From: Candidatus Nitrotoga sp. CP45
Lineage (GTDB): Bacteria; Pseudomonadota; Gammaproteobacteria; Burkholderiales; Gallionellaceae
Direction: 5' to 3'
DNA length: 64,000 nucleotides
Assembly (NCBI GenBank): GCA_945874105.1
Contig: CAMCFJ010000001.1
Location: 124,001-188,000, forward strand
Shown here one piece after another: positions 18,464-28,334 of the stretch; within the stretch, counting starts at the first letter, position 1, and each line of letters starts with the position of its first letter. Under the pieces are notes generated by a model. That model did no database searches, was not told the DNA's origin, and saw only the letters and a list, made by a program, of their open reading frames with translations. The position numbers were made by a program, and so were the translations under genes.

Positions 18464-19836
18464 TAAAAGAATCCTATGTCGACCTGAAACAACTTCTCGA
18501 CCTTACTGATCATCTTTTTGTTGATCATGAATACGATGACATGATCGTCCGCTTCAATCACCGTGTCGTGGTGACCCATGATCACCTGCTCGCCACGCAC
18601 TATCGTGCCGATAGTCGCGCCCTTGGGCAGTTCGATTTCATCAATGCGTCGTCCCACAACTTTGGACGAATGTCGCTCGCCATGCACCACCATCTCTAGC
18701 GCCTCTGCTGCTCCGCGCCTCAGCGCATGCACCACCGCCACGTCGCCCTGGCGCACGTAGGCGAGCAACGAACCGATCGTTACGTGAGCCGGTGATAGTG
18801 CGATATCTATCTTGCCACCCTGCACCAATTCGACATACGAACTACGGTTGATCAATGAGAGTACTTTGCGCGCGCCCCCTTTTTTTGCTAGCAGCGCGGA
18901 CATAATATTGTTCTCATCATCGTTAGTCAGAGAACAGAATACGTCCACATCAGCTACATGTTCGGACGCCAGCAGGTTCTCATCGGTTCCATCGCCACAG
19001 AGTACCAGCGTATGGGTCAACTCGGCTGCCAGGCGATCACATGATTTCTTGTTGTGCTCGATAAGCTTGACCTGATAATCGCGCTCCAGCGCTCGCGCCA
19101 GCCTACGGCCTATATTGCCACCGCCCACGATCATCACGCGTTTGGCGGGCTTATCCAGATGACGCCACTCTTTCAACACCGTGCGGATATTTTCGGTTGC
19201 AGCAATAAAGAAAACCTCGTCGCCTGCCTTGATCACCGTACCGCCTTCTGGAATAAGTGGCTTATCCTGGCGGAAAATTGCCGCAACCCGGGTGTCAACA
19301 TGTGGCATATGTTTGCGCAGGTAACGCAATTCCCGTCCGACCAGAGGACCGTCTTCAAACGCCTTGACTGCCACCAGGGATACCCGGCCATTAGCGAATT
19401 CCAGCACTTGCAGGGCTTCTGGAAACTCAATCAATTTACAGATGTAATCAGTAAGTATCTGTTCCGGGCAAATGGAAAAATCGACACAAAAATTATCAGC
19501 ACTAAATATTTCGGGATGTTCCAGATAATTTGCGGCGCGAATGCGCGCAATCTTGGTCGGGGTGTTATACAGACTGGCGGCGAGCTTGCAGGCCACCATG
19601 TTAACTTCGTCGCTTTGCGTAACAGCTAACAATATATCAGCATCTGCTATACCAGCCTGCTCCAGCACAGCAGGATGGGAAGCATTTCCCACCAGGGTAC
19701 GTAGATCAAAGCGATCTTGTAGCAGACGCAATTTTTCCGCGTCAGTATCAACTATGGTGATATCGTTGTCTTCTCCAACCAAACTTTCCGCCACTGTCGA
19801 ACCGACTTGCCCGGCTCCGAGTATCAATATCTGCAC
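18463..19836 (-). CDS. trkA: Trk system NAD-binding regulatory protein TrkA
   Basis: Cytosolic gating ring subunit, 457 residues, made of two RCK modules: Rossmann motif GAGQVGSTVAESL at residue 7 and again GGGNIGRRLARALE near 238, each followed by a TrkA_C subdomain. Its TAATG junction with trkH shows a trkAH operon. The upstream redoxin gene (19858-20409) is 21 bp away and probably belongs to the same transcript. Confidence 0.97.
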   Translation of the reverse strand: MQILILGAGQVGSTVAESLVGEDNDITIVDTDAEKLRLLQDRFDLRTLVGNASHPAVLEQAGIADADILLAVTQSDEVNMVACKLAASLYNTPTKIARIRAANYLEHPEIFSADNFCVDFSICPEQILTDYICKLIEFPEALQVLEFANGRVSLVAVKAFEDGPLVGRELRYLRKHMPHVDTRVAAIFRQDKPLIPEGGTVIKAGDEVFFIAATENIRTVLKEWRHLDKPAKRVMIVGGGNIGRRLARALERDYQVKLIEHNKKSCDRLAAELTHTLVLCGDGTDENLLASEHVADVDVFCSLTNDDENNIMSALLAKKGGARKVLSLINRSSYVELVQGGKIDIALSPAHVTIGSLLAYVRQGDVAVVHALRRGAAEALEMVVHGERHSSKVVGRRIDEIELPKGATIGTIVRGEQVIMGHHDTVIEADDHVIVFMINKKMISKVEKLFQVDIGFF

Positions 19837-19857
19837 GTCAATCGCCTTTCATGATGC

Positions 19858-20409
19858 TCAACTTTTCCACTTGATAGAACAACCCATGCTGGCGATCTGT
19901 TCGAGCGGCCCCTTGCCAGTTTGCGCCACTTGTACCATGGCATTAAACAAGTCTCGCGGACTATCCGGCACCGCCTCCTTGCGCGATGCATCCATTTGGC
20001 CACGGTATTGCAATTCCAGTTGAGCATTAAAGCCGAAGAAATCTGGCGTGCAAACCGCGCCATAATCCTTGGCAACTTGCTGTGTCTCGTCCCATACATA
20101 GGGAAATGGATAAGCGTATTGCTGGGCCATTTTCTGCATATTTTCGAACGAGTCTTCCGCATACTCTGCAGGATCATTCGACATGATGGCAATGCTGTTA
20201 ATGCCATGTTGCAGCAGTTCGCGTGTATCCCGCACAATTCGATCACGGATGGATTTCACATAGGGACAATGGTTGCAAATGAACATTACCAACAGTCCAT
20301 TCTTGCCACATACATTTTGCGGGGTGTAACGCTTTCCATCCACACCCAGCAAGTTAAATTCATGAGCCTTCCAGCCGAAATCGCAAACTGGCGGTTGTAA
20401 GCTGACCAT
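19858..20409 (-). CDS. thioredoxin-like (AhpC/TSA-Redoxin) family protein
   Basis: 183-residue cytosolic thioredoxin-fold protein. The active-site strand reads MFICNHCPYVKSIRDR, with NHC in place of CxxC, and the C-terminus has the conserved MGCSIKWK; this pair of cysteines marks a widespread uncharacterised redoxin family. A role in peroxide or disulfide chemistry is inference. It starts a probable operon with trkA and trkH. Confidence 0.85.
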   Translation of the reverse strand: MVSLQPPVCDFGWKAHEFNLLGVDGKRYTPQNVCGKNGLLVMFICNHCPYVKSIRDRIVRDTRELLQHGINSIAIMSNDPAEYAEDSFENMQKMAQQYAYPFPYVWDETQQVAKDYGAVCTPDFFGFNAQLELQYRGQMDASRKEAVPDSPRDLFNAMVQVAQTGKGPLEQIASMGCSIKWKS

Positions 20410-20532
20410 TGAATCTCTCCTTCACAACAATTTTCAGAGGTGTTTTCAAATCCCAAATAAACACGCAATAAGATACTGCCTAAAGTCAAAAGCGTCGGGC
20501 ATCGACAGCTAATCACTTGGCTAATTCAAGTT

Positions 20533-21402
20533 TTGAGTGCAACGGTCGATTATAACTCCAATGAAATATCAATAAATAATGTGGACACGATGAAATCACC
20601 TATCAGCACAAGTGAACTTTCCGTTTTTCTGGTTGAACCTTCCAGCCTGCAGGCGCGCATTGTCCAAAGATATCTTTGCGATCTGGGTGTGTTGAACACA
20701 CAGGTTTTCCAGGATGGGACTTCAGCGCTGGCGGCCATGCGCAAGCAACAACCTGACCTAACCATCAGCGCGATGTACTTGGAAGATATGTCTGGTTCAA
20801 AACTGATTGAAGTGATGCGCGCCGATCAAGCCTTGACGGAAATAGCTTTTATCCTGATTTCCAGCGAGGACAATCCGCTTTACCTCGATCCCGTGCGTCA
20901 ATCCGGCGCCTGCGCCATCCTAACCAAACCGTTTGAACTGAATCACTTACGTGAAGTTATCTTCACGACGCTCGATTATCTCAATCCGGGCAGCCTCGCG
21001 CTGGAAAAAGATAATTTCGACATTGAAAATCTGCAAGTACTGGTAGTGGATGACAGCTCCAGCGCACGATCCTACCTGATCAGGGTGCTTAAAAATATCG
21101 GCATCAAGAATATTACCGAAGCTGTAAACGGCAAGCTGGGGGCAGAAATCGTCCAGGGGCACTCCTTCGATCTGGTCATCACCGATTACAACATGCCAGA
21201 AATGGATGGCGGGGAACTGGTTGAATTCATTCGCAACAAGAGCTGGCAAAGTGCGGTGCCGATAATAATGATATCCAGCGAACGGGATGAGAAACGGCTT
21301 GCCGCCGTGAAGCAGGCAGGCGTTACTGCGATCTGTGACAAGCCTTTTGATCCATCGCATATTAAAAACCTGATCGAGCAGATATTTGCGCCTGCAGGTT
21401 AA
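20533..21402 (+). CDS. tandem receiver response regulator with degenerate first REC
   Basis: 289 residues, two CheY-like receiver domains and no output domain. REC1 (about 29-150) lacks the acidic pair (VEP instead of DD), and alanine 80 is at the phosphoacceptor position, so it should not be phosphorylated; the switch lysine of TKPFE is kept. REC2 (about 167-287) has D173/D174, phospho-Asp 218 in ITDYNMPEMDG and the DKPFD lysine. The start is uncertain: TTG at 20533 or ATG at 20590, neither with a good ribosome site. It is divergent from the redoxin gene. No kinase gene is nearby. It could act in chemotaxis or pilus-type signalling, but that is a guess. Confidence 0.85.
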   Translation: MSATVDYNSNEISINNVDTMKSPISTSELSVFLVEPSSLQARIVQRYLCDLGVLNTQVFQDGTSALAAMRKQQPDLTISAMYLEDMSGSKLIEVMRADQALTEIAFILISSEDNPLYLDPVRQSGACAILTKPFELNHLREVIFTTLDYLNPGSLALEKDNFDIENLQVLVVDDSSSARSYLIRVLKNIGIKNITEAVNGKLGAEIVQGHSFDLVITDYNMPEMDGGELVEFIRNKSWQSAVPIIMISSERDEKRLAAVKQAGVTAICDKPFDPSHIKNLIEQIFAPAG

Positions 21403-21540
21403 ACCCATTACTCCGGCTCGATTGTTCCAATATTTTCCGGCAACAGCATCAGTTTCCAAGCACATTTTTTCAAGACCGTGCCGAATGTCAATTTTTTTTG
21501 CACCAACCAGCCGTTGATCATCCCGCATTACACCGTGTCA

Positions 21541-21568
21541 TTGGGTAAGCCCCATCAAGTGCTATAAT
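21541..21568 (+). promoter_or_regulatory. candidate promoter of argS
   Basis: A perfect TATAAT (21563-21568) is preceded by a weak TTGGGT (21541-21546) with a 16-bp spacer. The predicted start lies about 10 bp before the argS ATG at 21584, so the leader is very short. Confidence 0.5.
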
Positions 21569-21583
21569 TTACGCTTCTTGTGA

Positions 21584-23272
21584 ATGAGTTATGTAATGCT
21601 TGCTGTCTTGAATTTCAAATCCCATCTTTCAGAATTGTTCGCCCAGGCTGTAAGCGTTGTTGCACCTGAAGCGGCACAGATCGACATCCTCATCGAGCGC
21701 CCCAAACAAGCGCTGCATGGCGATTACGCTTGTAATCTGGCGATGCAGCTGGCAAAGCCGCTGCGCAAATCCCCACGGGACATCGCGCAAGCATTGATCG
21801 CGGCCTTGCCTGCATCCCTGGTGGTGGAGAAGGTGGAGATTGCCGGAGCAGGTTTCATTAATGTATTCATTACTACTGCGGCCAAACAGAATGTGGTGCG
21901 CAGCGTGCTGCAGGCAGGGGCAGGTTATGGGCACATTCATCTAGGCGCGGGCCGTAAGTTGCAGGTGGAATTTGTTTCCGCCAATCCAACGGGGCCGCTG
22001 CATGTAGGGCATGGTCGCGGTGCCGCAGTGGGCGATTGTTTGTGCCGCGTGTTGCAGACGGCGGGTTGGAATGTGACGCGGGAGTTTTACTATAACGATG
22101 CTGGCGCCCAGATCGACAATCTCACACTATCAGTACAATTGCGCTGCAAGGGTGTGACACCTGACGATCCGTCGTGGCCTGAAAATGGTTATCGCGGTGA
22201 TTACATCACCGATGTCGCCCGTGCGTATTTGGCGCAAGAATCGGTAGAAGCCGACGATCAGCACGCGCGGGCATCTGGTGATGTGAATGATGCCACTGCC
22301 ATCCGCCATTTTGCGGTAGCTTATCTGCGCAGTGAACAGGATCTCGACTTGCGCGCCTTCGGAGTAAATTTCGATGTTTATACGCTGGAGTCTGCACTCT
22401 ATACCGAGGGTAAAGTAGAGGAAACTGTCAGCAAGCTTATTGCCAGCGGCCATACGTATGAGCAGGGCAATGCACTATGGCTACGCACGACAGATTTTGG
22501 TGACGACAAAGATCGCGTAATGCGCAAGAGCGATGGCAGCTATACCTATTTTGTACCGGATGTCGCCTACCATCTGGATAAGTGGCGACGCGGCTTTACC
22601 CGCGTCATTAACGAACAGGGTGCGGATCATCACAGCACCATCACACGTGTGCGTGCGGGGCTGCAAGCTTTGGATGTTGGCATTCCGCAAGGTTGGCCAG
22701 ACTATGTGCTGCACCAGATGGTGACGGTGCTACGCAATGGCGAAGAGGTGAAAATATCCAAACGCGCGGGCAGCTACGTCACCCTGCGTGACTTGATTGA
22801 TGAAGTGGGCTGCGATGCCACGCGCTTCTTCCTCGCGGCGCGCCATCCTGATTCTCAACTGGTATTCGACATTGATCTGGCGAAATCGCAGAGCAATGAA
22901 AACCCTGTATATTATATTCAGTATGCCCATGCGCGTATTTGTAGCGTGTTGGGGCAGTGGGGCGGCGATGCTGCGACGCTACATCAAGCCGATGTGAGTG
23001 TGCTGGAGAGTGACTACGAGCGCGCCTTGTTGCAACGTCTGATTGACTACCCGCAGGTGATCGAAAACGCTGCGGAAGATTTGGCACCGCACCTGATCGC
23101 GTTCTACTTGAAAGATTTGGCCGCTGATTTTCACAGTTATTATAATGCTTCACGCTTCCTGGTTGAGGAGGAAGGCCTTATGAAGGCGCGGTTGGCGTTG
23201 ATTGCTGCGGTAGCACAGGTAATGCGCAACGGCTTAACATTGTTGGGTGTTTCCGCACCGGAAAAAATGTAG
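21584..23272 (+). CDS. argS: arginyl-tRNA synthetase
   Basis: Class I synthetase charging tRNA-Arg; 562 residues. It has the Arg-tRNA synthetase N-terminal domain (about 10-95), the HIGH-type motif HVGHGRG (about 141-147), the KISKRAG signature in the catalytic core and the C-terminal DALR anticodon-binding domain. An alternative start is ATG 21596. It heads a conserved run argS-SPOR-dsbA. Confidence 0.98.
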   Translation: MSYVMLAVLNFKSHLSELFAQAVSVVAPEAAQIDILIERPKQALHGDYACNLAMQLAKPLRKSPRDIAQALIAALPASLVVEKVEIAGAGFINVFITTAAKQNVVRSVLQAGAGYGHIHLGAGRKLQVEFVSANPTGPLHVGHGRGAAVGDCLCRVLQTAGWNVTREFYYNDAGAQIDNLTLSVQLRCKGVTPDDPSWPENGYRGDYITDVARAYLAQESVEADDQHARASGDVNDATAIRHFAVAYLRSEQDLDLRAFGVNFDVYTLESALYTEGKVEETVSKLIASGHTYEQGNALWLRTTDFGDDKDRVMRKSDGSYTYFVPDVAYHLDKWRRGFTRVINEQGADHHSTITRVRAGLQALDVGIPQGWPDYVLHQMVTVLRNGEEVKISKRAGSYVTLRDLIDEVGCDATRFFLAARHPDSQLVFDIDLAKSQSNENPVYYIQYAHARICSVLGQWGGDAATLHQADVSVLESDYERALLQRLIDYPQVIENAAEDLAPHLIAFYLKDLAADFHSYYNASRFLVEEEGLMKARLALIAAVAQVMRNGLTLLGVSAPEKM

Positions 23273-23387
23273 GCTGGGTTCTTTCCACTGCAAGAGGAAA
23301 ATTCGCAAGGGCGAAACCAAATGTGAAGTTACCAATTTTATTGGGTTGTGCGACGAACTTCACGGGAATGAATGAGATTTTTGAAAG

Positions 23388-24035
23388 ATGGATTATATGA
23401 ACAAAAATAATAACACTCGATCCGCAACTCCGCGCCAAGGCAGTTCGCTACTGACTGGCATTTTGGTCGGCATCGTAGTGGGGCTGGTTATTGCGGGCGG
23501 GGTTGCATGGTACATTTTAAGGACTCCCAGCTCGTTCGTAACGAATGTACCGCATGAAACAGCCAAGCTTGCGGCGGACTCCGAGAGGCCGTCCCCAGGA
23601 TCTGCCGCAACAACTGCCCAGGCATCAACTTCTCCGGCGGCTGCATCAGGTGTGGATGAAGGCAAGCCACGCTTTGAATTTTACAAAGTGCTAACCGACA
23701 AACAAGATGCAACGGTCCTTATACAAAAAAGCAGCGACAATGTGGCTACAACAGAGAATAAGTCTGTATCTGTCCTGCCTGCGGGCAATGCCACTGTGAA
23801 AGACACTTATTTTTTACAGGCGGGTTCGTTTTCCAATGCGGATGATGCGGATAAATTAAAAGCCAAGTTGGCTATGCTCGGTATAGAAGCCAGTGTGCAA
23901 ATCGTGACGATTCCTAATAAAGGGCAGTGGCATCGCGTGCACGTAGGGCCGTATAAGGGCAGAGAAGAAATGAGTAACACATTGGCAGTGTTGAGACAAA
24001 ATGGGGTGAGTGCCACTCCAATGCTTGCAAAATAG
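23388..24035 (+). CDS. SPOR-domain protein, FtsN-like
   Basis: 215-residue bitopic inner-membrane protein: short cytoplasmic head, one membrane helix (about 25-44), a low-complexity periplasmic linker rich in Ala/Ser/Pro, and a C-terminal SPOR domain (about 138-212) with YFLQAGSFSNADDADKLK. SPOR domains bind glycan strands lacking stem peptides at the septum. Position after argS and before dsbA is conserved in beta-proteobacteria. Start may be 23397. Confidence 0.9.
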   Translation: MDYMNKNNNTRSATPRQGSSLLTGILVGIVVGLVIAGGVAWYILRTPSSFVTNVPHETAKLAADSERPSPGSAATTAQASTSPAAASGVDEGKPRFEFYKVLTDKQDATVLIQKSSDNVATTENKSVSVLPAGNATVKDTYFLQAGSFSNADDADKLKAKLAMLGIEASVQIVTIPNKGQWHRVHVGPYKGREEMSNTLAVLRQNGVSATPMLAK

Positions 24036-24118
24036 GCGAAGACGTAACAAACTAAAAAGCAGAGAGTCGCATAATGATATTTTTTTGGTGGTAGTCCTAA
24101 TTTTGCATGGAGATAAAT

Positions 24119-24745
24119 ATGAAATTCATCAAGCAGATTTTTGTGGTCATGGCTTTGTTATGCGTTAGCCAAGTTTTTGCCGAGCCTGAACTGGGCAAGG
24201 ATTACAAAGTGCTCAGTACGGTGCAGCCGACGCGTGCAGGCAGTAAAATCGAGGTGTTGGAATTTTTCTTCTACGGTTGTTCACACTGTTTCAAGATGCA
24301 CCCGACGCTGACCGCGTGGGAGAAAAAAATCGCCAAGGATGTCGAGTTGGTCTATGTCCCGACCATTTTCAATAATGCTTGGGAGCCGATGGCACATACT
24401 TATTACACGTTGGAATTGCTGGGACAGCAAAAGCGGCTGCACGACGACTTGTTCAATGCTTGGAACGTGAATAATATTGATCTGAGCGACGAGGCCAAGA
24501 TCACTGAATTTGTTGGCACGCATGGCGTAGATCGCAAGAAATTCGGCGATGCCTATAGTTCCTTCGCCATACAAAGCAAGGTAACACGTAGCAAACAATT
24601 GGCCCAGATCTATGGCATTCGCGGCACACCGTCGCTGATTGTGGACGGCAAATATCTGATTAGCGGCCTGGGACCGGATGAAAGCATTAAAGTGCTGAAC
24701 TATTTGATCGGCAAGGCACGCAAGGAGCGATCGGGCAAGCATTAG
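24119..24745 (+). CDS. dsbA: periplasmic thiol:disulfide interchange protein DsbA
   Basis: Oxidase that forms disulfides in exported proteins. 208 residues with a signal peptide (1-21, ending VFA), the redox site C54-S-H-C57 inside FFYGCSHCFKMHP, and the cis-proline GTPSLIV. The usual middle pair is P-H; serine replaces proline here, which should alter the redox potential (inference). I start at 24119 because the upstream ATG at 24107 overlaps the GGAG ribosome site (24109-24112). Its stop overlaps the next start by one base. Confidence 0.95.
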   Translation: MKFIKQIFVVMALLCVSQVFAEPELGKDYKVLSTVQPTRAGSKIEVLEFFFYGCSHCFKMHPTLTAWEKKIAKDVELVYVPTIFNNAWEPMAHTYYTLELLGQQKRLHDDLFNAWNVNNIDLSDEAKITEFVGTHGVDRKKFGDAYSSFAIQSKVTRSKQLAQIYGIRGTPSLIVDGKYLISGLGPDESIKVLNYLIGKARKERSGKH

Positions 24746-25509
24746 TGGCCGCACGCGTCGTTATCAGCGGCGCATCCAGCGGCCTGGGTCTGGCGCTGGC
24801 GCACCATTATCTTGAGCAAGGCGCGATGGTTGGGGTGCTTGCCCGTCGCGCTGATTGTCTGCAAGACCTCTCCCAGCAATTCCCTCAGCAAGTTTATTGT
24901 TACCCACTCGATGTGCGTGACTCGGCTGCCGTGCAAGCGGCGGCGCAGAGCTTTATCGCGCGCGCAGGCGTGCCGGATATCGTGATTGCCAATGCAGGTA
25001 TTAGTGTCGGAACGCTGACTGAATATGCCGACGACATTGATGTTTTCCAGCAGGTGATGGATATCAATATGTTGGGCGTAATAAAAACTTTTCAGCCGTT
25101 TCTCGCGCCTATGCGTGAGACCGGACAGGGTGCATTGGTTGGCATCGCCAGCGTGGCAGGATTCCGGGGATTGCCGGGGGCGGGCGCCTATTCCGCATCC
25201 AAGGCGGCGCTAATCTCTTATATGGAAAGTTTACGTGTCGAGTTGCATGGTAGCGGGGTGCGCGTAGTTACTATCTGTCCTGGCTACATCAAAACGCCAA
25301 TGACCGCCATCAATCCATACCCCATGCCTTTTATTTTGCCAGCCGACGAAGCAGCGCGCCGTATTGCACGAGCGATTGCTTCCGGCAAGTCATTTGCGGT
25401 AGTGCCGTGGCAGATGGGATTAGTCGGACGAGTGCTTAAGCTGCTGCCCAACTGGTTATATGATTTTGCGTTTTCACGAGCTCCGCACAAACCGCGCAAG
25501 TTGATTTAA
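24745..25509 (+). CDS. short-chain dehydrogenase/reductase
   Basis: 254-residue classical SDR with GASSGLG cofactor motif (residues 9-15), the NAG strand (IANAGIS), catalytic serine in GIASVAG and YSASK. The GTG start is the last base of the dsbA stop (TAGTG), so it is translationally coupled to dsbA. Substrate cannot be told from sequence; YdfG/short-chain acyl-type relatives are common. The C-terminal stretch is basic. Confidence 0.9.
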   Translation: MAARVVISGASSGLGLALAHHYLEQGAMVGVLARRADCLQDLSQQFPQQVYCYPLDVRDSAAVQAAAQSFIARAGVPDIVIANAGISVGTLTEYADDIDVFQQVMDINMLGVIKTFQPFLAPMRETGQGALVGIASVAGFRGLPGAGAYSASKAALISYMESLRVELHGSGVRVVTICPGYIKTPMTAINPYPMPFILPADEAARRIARAIASGKSFAVVPWQMGLVGRVLKLLPNWLYDFAFSRAPHKPRKLI

Positions 25510-25553
25510 AGGCGCTCTAATTCGGATTTTGATTGAACTTCCATGAGAGTTAA

Positions 25554-26501
25554 TCAAGGACTCACTACCTGTTCTGAAAGATTCATATCTTCGCGTACTC
25601 TCATGAAGCGGGCGAACCGTGGAATACCGGTTTTTTCATTCAGTCCGTTATAGCGGTAGGTTACCCATTTTCCCAGCTGGGGCAGATGGCGCCGATCTGC
25701 GTCTGATAGACCCGTACCCAGACGAAAGCGCAATCCGTCAGCCGACTCCACCTCCAATGCGCCCAATGTGTTTGCATACTTACCTTTGCCCGGCAGATGA
25801 GCGATTACCTTGGCCTCAGTATCATCGTAGGGTTTTAGTTTTAATAGATCGTCGCTGCGGATTGCCCGGTAAAGTGAAGCGCCGCGATGCAGCATCAAGC
25901 CTTCACCGCCGTGCTTGACCACCCGTTTAAGCGTTGCTCTCAATGCGGCTTGATCGGCCACTTTAAACTGCTCAACATGGCGCACCCATGGCTGCCCGAT
26001 CTGCCCGATGACAAGCTGTAGTGCCGCATTGCGTTCGGAGTAGTTACCTGGATGCGCTGGCAGGTCAAATACCATGAAGTGCAGCGTGCGCCACTGGGCT
26101 TCGGCGGGGATTATTTTCCTGACGGTGGAAACTGCGTTGGAAAACTGGCCGCGGCCAACCCATAACTCCCCGTCGAGAGGAATTTTGGGCCAGCCAGCGG
26201 TGAACCATGCCGGCGTTTCAACATGCTCGCCGCCCCGTGTCAATAATTTTTCGCCATCCCAGTAACCGCGCATGCCATCATATTTTTCACTCACCCAATA
26301 ATCTGCCAGTGTGATATCGCCTCGAAAAACATTTGCCAGCATCACCGGAGATGGTACAAGCTCCGCTGCTCGTAAGGGCAGGCAACACAAAAGCAGTATT
26401 AGCGATAAAGTGCAAAGTCGCGGCCAACAGGGCAGGTTGGTTCCTGAGCAGCATCGTACTTGCACTTGAACAGGTGAGAAATGTGTCATGTACTCATACA
26501 A
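25554..26501 (-). CDS. exported ATP-dependent DNA ligase (LigE type)
   Basis: 315-residue minimal ATP-dependent DNA ligase with an N-terminal hydrophobic export segment (about 30-46, ending RAA) ahead of the adenylation domain. Motif I KYDGMRG gives the adenylated lysine 73; DGELW (motif III), GEGLMLH (motif IV) and LLKLKP (motif V) follow, then a short OB domain. Lig E proteins of this design in Neisseria, Haemophilus and relatives are periplasmic. The start may be ATG 26489. It is convergent with the SDR gene. The housekeeping NAD-dependent ligase would be elsewhere. Confidence 0.9.
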   Translation of the reverse strand: MYEYMTHFSPVQVQVRCCSGTNLPCWPRLCTLSLILLLCCLPLRAAELVPSPVMLANVFRGDITLADYWVSEKYDGMRGYWDGEKLLTRGGEHVETPAWFTAGWPKIPLDGELWVGRGQFSNAVSTVRKIIPAEAQWRTLHFMVFDLPAHPGNYSERNAALQLVIGQIGQPWVRHVEQFKVADQAALRATLKRVVKHGGEGLMLHRGASLYRAIRSDDLLKLKPYDDTEAKVIAHLPGKGKYANTLGALEVESADGLRFRLGTGLSDADRRHLPQLGKWVTYRYNGLNEKTGIPRFARFMRVREDMNLSEQVVSP

Positions 26502-26769
26502 AAATGTATTGTTCGCGGCAAATATTCAGGTCTTGTGTTCGAGACGTTCTGATGGTGATGGTTTGTCTGATGCTCCAGAGGAAAGTGCGATTCCCAAGGC
26601 TGTTTCCAGCTGGATAGTTCACGCAGTAAGACGTTCAATTTCCCCCTGCTGAGTTTGAACACGAGTCCTGCGCAAAGAGATTGGCAGCATGAATCCATTC
26701 GTGCCCATTATTGACAACCGACCTCAGGCTGAGAGCCAGTGGGTTGCAAGAGCACAGTTAATATTGCAT
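26502..26769. other. gene-free stretch between ligE and gatB
   Basis: About 270 bp upstream of the ligase and downstream of gatB. I find no convincing frame, tRNA or terminator with a T-run. Confidence 0.4.
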
Positions 26770-28323
26770 CTAACCCGCCAGTTTGCGTTTTAGAATTTCA
26801 TTCATTTGTGCAGGATTGGCTTTGCCTTTGCTGGCCTTCATGGCGAGGCCGACAAAAAAGCCAAACACTTTCTCCTTGCCACTGCGATATTCGGCGACTT
26901 GCGCTGGATTGGCGGCGATAATTTCGTCCACGATTTTTTCCAGTGCCCCCACGTCGGAAACCTGTTTTAATCCTTGTACTTCGATGATGGCATCGGCGTC
27001 TCCGCCACATTCGCGTGCCCACATGGCAGCAAAAACCTGCTTTGCAGCATTATTTGAAATTGTTCCATTCTCTATTCGTAGAGCTAATTGAACGAGCTGA
27101 CTTGGTTCAATCGGGCAGTCCTCAATCGATGTTTCTGTTCGATTTAACCAAGCAAGTAACTCGCCGGAAATCCAGTTGCAAGTCAGTCTTACCTTGGTTT
27201 TAGCAACATCCTGTGCAATGATGTCGGCAACCTGTTGTCGCTCATCGGGCGATAGTATTTGAGTTATCACCTTTTCAATCATTGTGCTATCAATGTTTGC
27301 AGCTAAGAGAGCAGATTTTTCAAAATATCGTGCAAAAGCCAAGGATGATGTGGCAATGGCAGCCTGCTCGGGCGTTGCAGAGTATTCCTCCATAAATCTT
27401 TGCTGCATATCCTGCGGCAACACTGGCAGGGTAGCGCGCACCTGCTCGATCCATTCATTATCAATTGCTAGCGGCAGCAGATCAGGATCTGGGAAATAGC
27501 GGTAATCGTGCGCGTCTTCCTTGCTGCGCATAGCGCGGGTTTCACCCTTGTCGGAATCGAACAATACTGTCGCTTGCTGGATAGACCCGCCGCTTTCCAG
27601 GGTATCTATCTGCCACTGTGCTTCATACTCAATAGCCTGCTGCAGAAAGCGGAACGAGTTAAGGTTTTTGATCTCGCGGCGTGTGCCTAATTCAGCCCCC
27701 GGGCGACGCACGGAGACATTGGCATCGCAGCGGAACGAGCCTTCCTGCATATTGCCATCGCAGATGCCGATCCAGCGCACCAGGGTGTGCAGCATTTTGG
27801 CATAGGCCACGGCCTCGGCGGCCGAGCGCATGTCCGGTTCCGAGACTATTTCCAGCAGAGGTGTTCCAGCGCGATTGAGATCGATGCCGGTCATGCCAAG
27901 AAAATCTTCATGCAACGATTTTCCTGCATCCTCTTCAAGATGCGCACGGGTCAAGCGCACCACTTTTTTATACGTTTGTCCTGCGGTCGCTGTAGGAACC
28001 TGGATAGTCAACGAGCCTTGGCCAATTATGGGTAAATCAAACTGACTGATCTGGTATCCCTTGGGCAGGTCAGGGTAGAAATAATTTTTACGCGAAAATA
28101 CGGAGCGTTGAGTAATATGCGCGCCAACCGCAAGGCCAAACCTGATAGCACGTTCCACTGCGCCACGGTTCAACACTGGCAATACACCAGGCAGCGCCAG
28201 ATCTACCGCGCAGGCTTGGGTGTTGGGTTCCGCGCCAAATGCGGTCGAAGCGCCAGAAAAAATCTTGCTGCTAGTCGAAAGTTGAGTATGTACTTCCAGT
28301 CCGATAACGATTTCCCATTGCAT
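26770..28323 (-). CDS. gatB: Asp-tRNA(Asn)/Glu-tRNA(Gln) amidotransferase subunit B
   Basis: Kinase/tRNA-recognition subunit of GatCAB, which converts misacylated Asp-tRNA(Asn) and Glu-tRNA(Gln) to the amides. 517 residues beginning [15 protein letters not shown], with cradle domain motifs [34 protein letters not shown] and a C-terminal YqeY-like tail domain. I start at 28323 because AAGGAA is well placed and the longer frame overlaps gatA. The gatA stop is 11 bp away. Confidence 0.98.
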   Translation of the reverse strand: MQWEIVIGLEVHTQLSTSSKIFSGASTAFGAEPNTQACAVDLALPGVLPVLNRGAVERAIRFGLAVGAHITQRSVFSRKNYFYPDLPKGYQISQFDLPIIGQGSLTIQVPTATAGQTYKKVVRLTRAHLEEDAGKSLHEDFLGMTGIDLNRAGTPLLEIVSEPDMRSAAEAVAYAKMLHTLVRWIGICDGNMQEGSFRCDANVSVRRPGAELGTRREIKNLNSFRFLQQAIEYEAQWQIDTLESGGSIQQATVLFDSDKGETRAMRSKEDAHDYRYFPDPDLLPLAIDNEWIEQVRATLPVLPQDMQQRFMEEYSATPEQAAIATSSLAFARYFEKSALLAANIDSTMIEKVITQILSPDERQQVADIIAQDVAKTKVRLTCNWISGELLAWLNRTETSIEDCPIEPSQLVQLALRIENGTISNNAAKQVFAAMWARECGGDADAIIEVQGLKQVSDVGALEKIVDEIIAANPAQVAEYRSGKEKVFGFFVGLAMKASKGKANPAQMNEILKRKLAG

Positions 28324-28334
28324 GGTGCGGTTCC

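Noticed and set aside
26486-26698. Minus-strand frame upstream of the ligase
   Set aside because: No recognisable domain and low-complexity composition.
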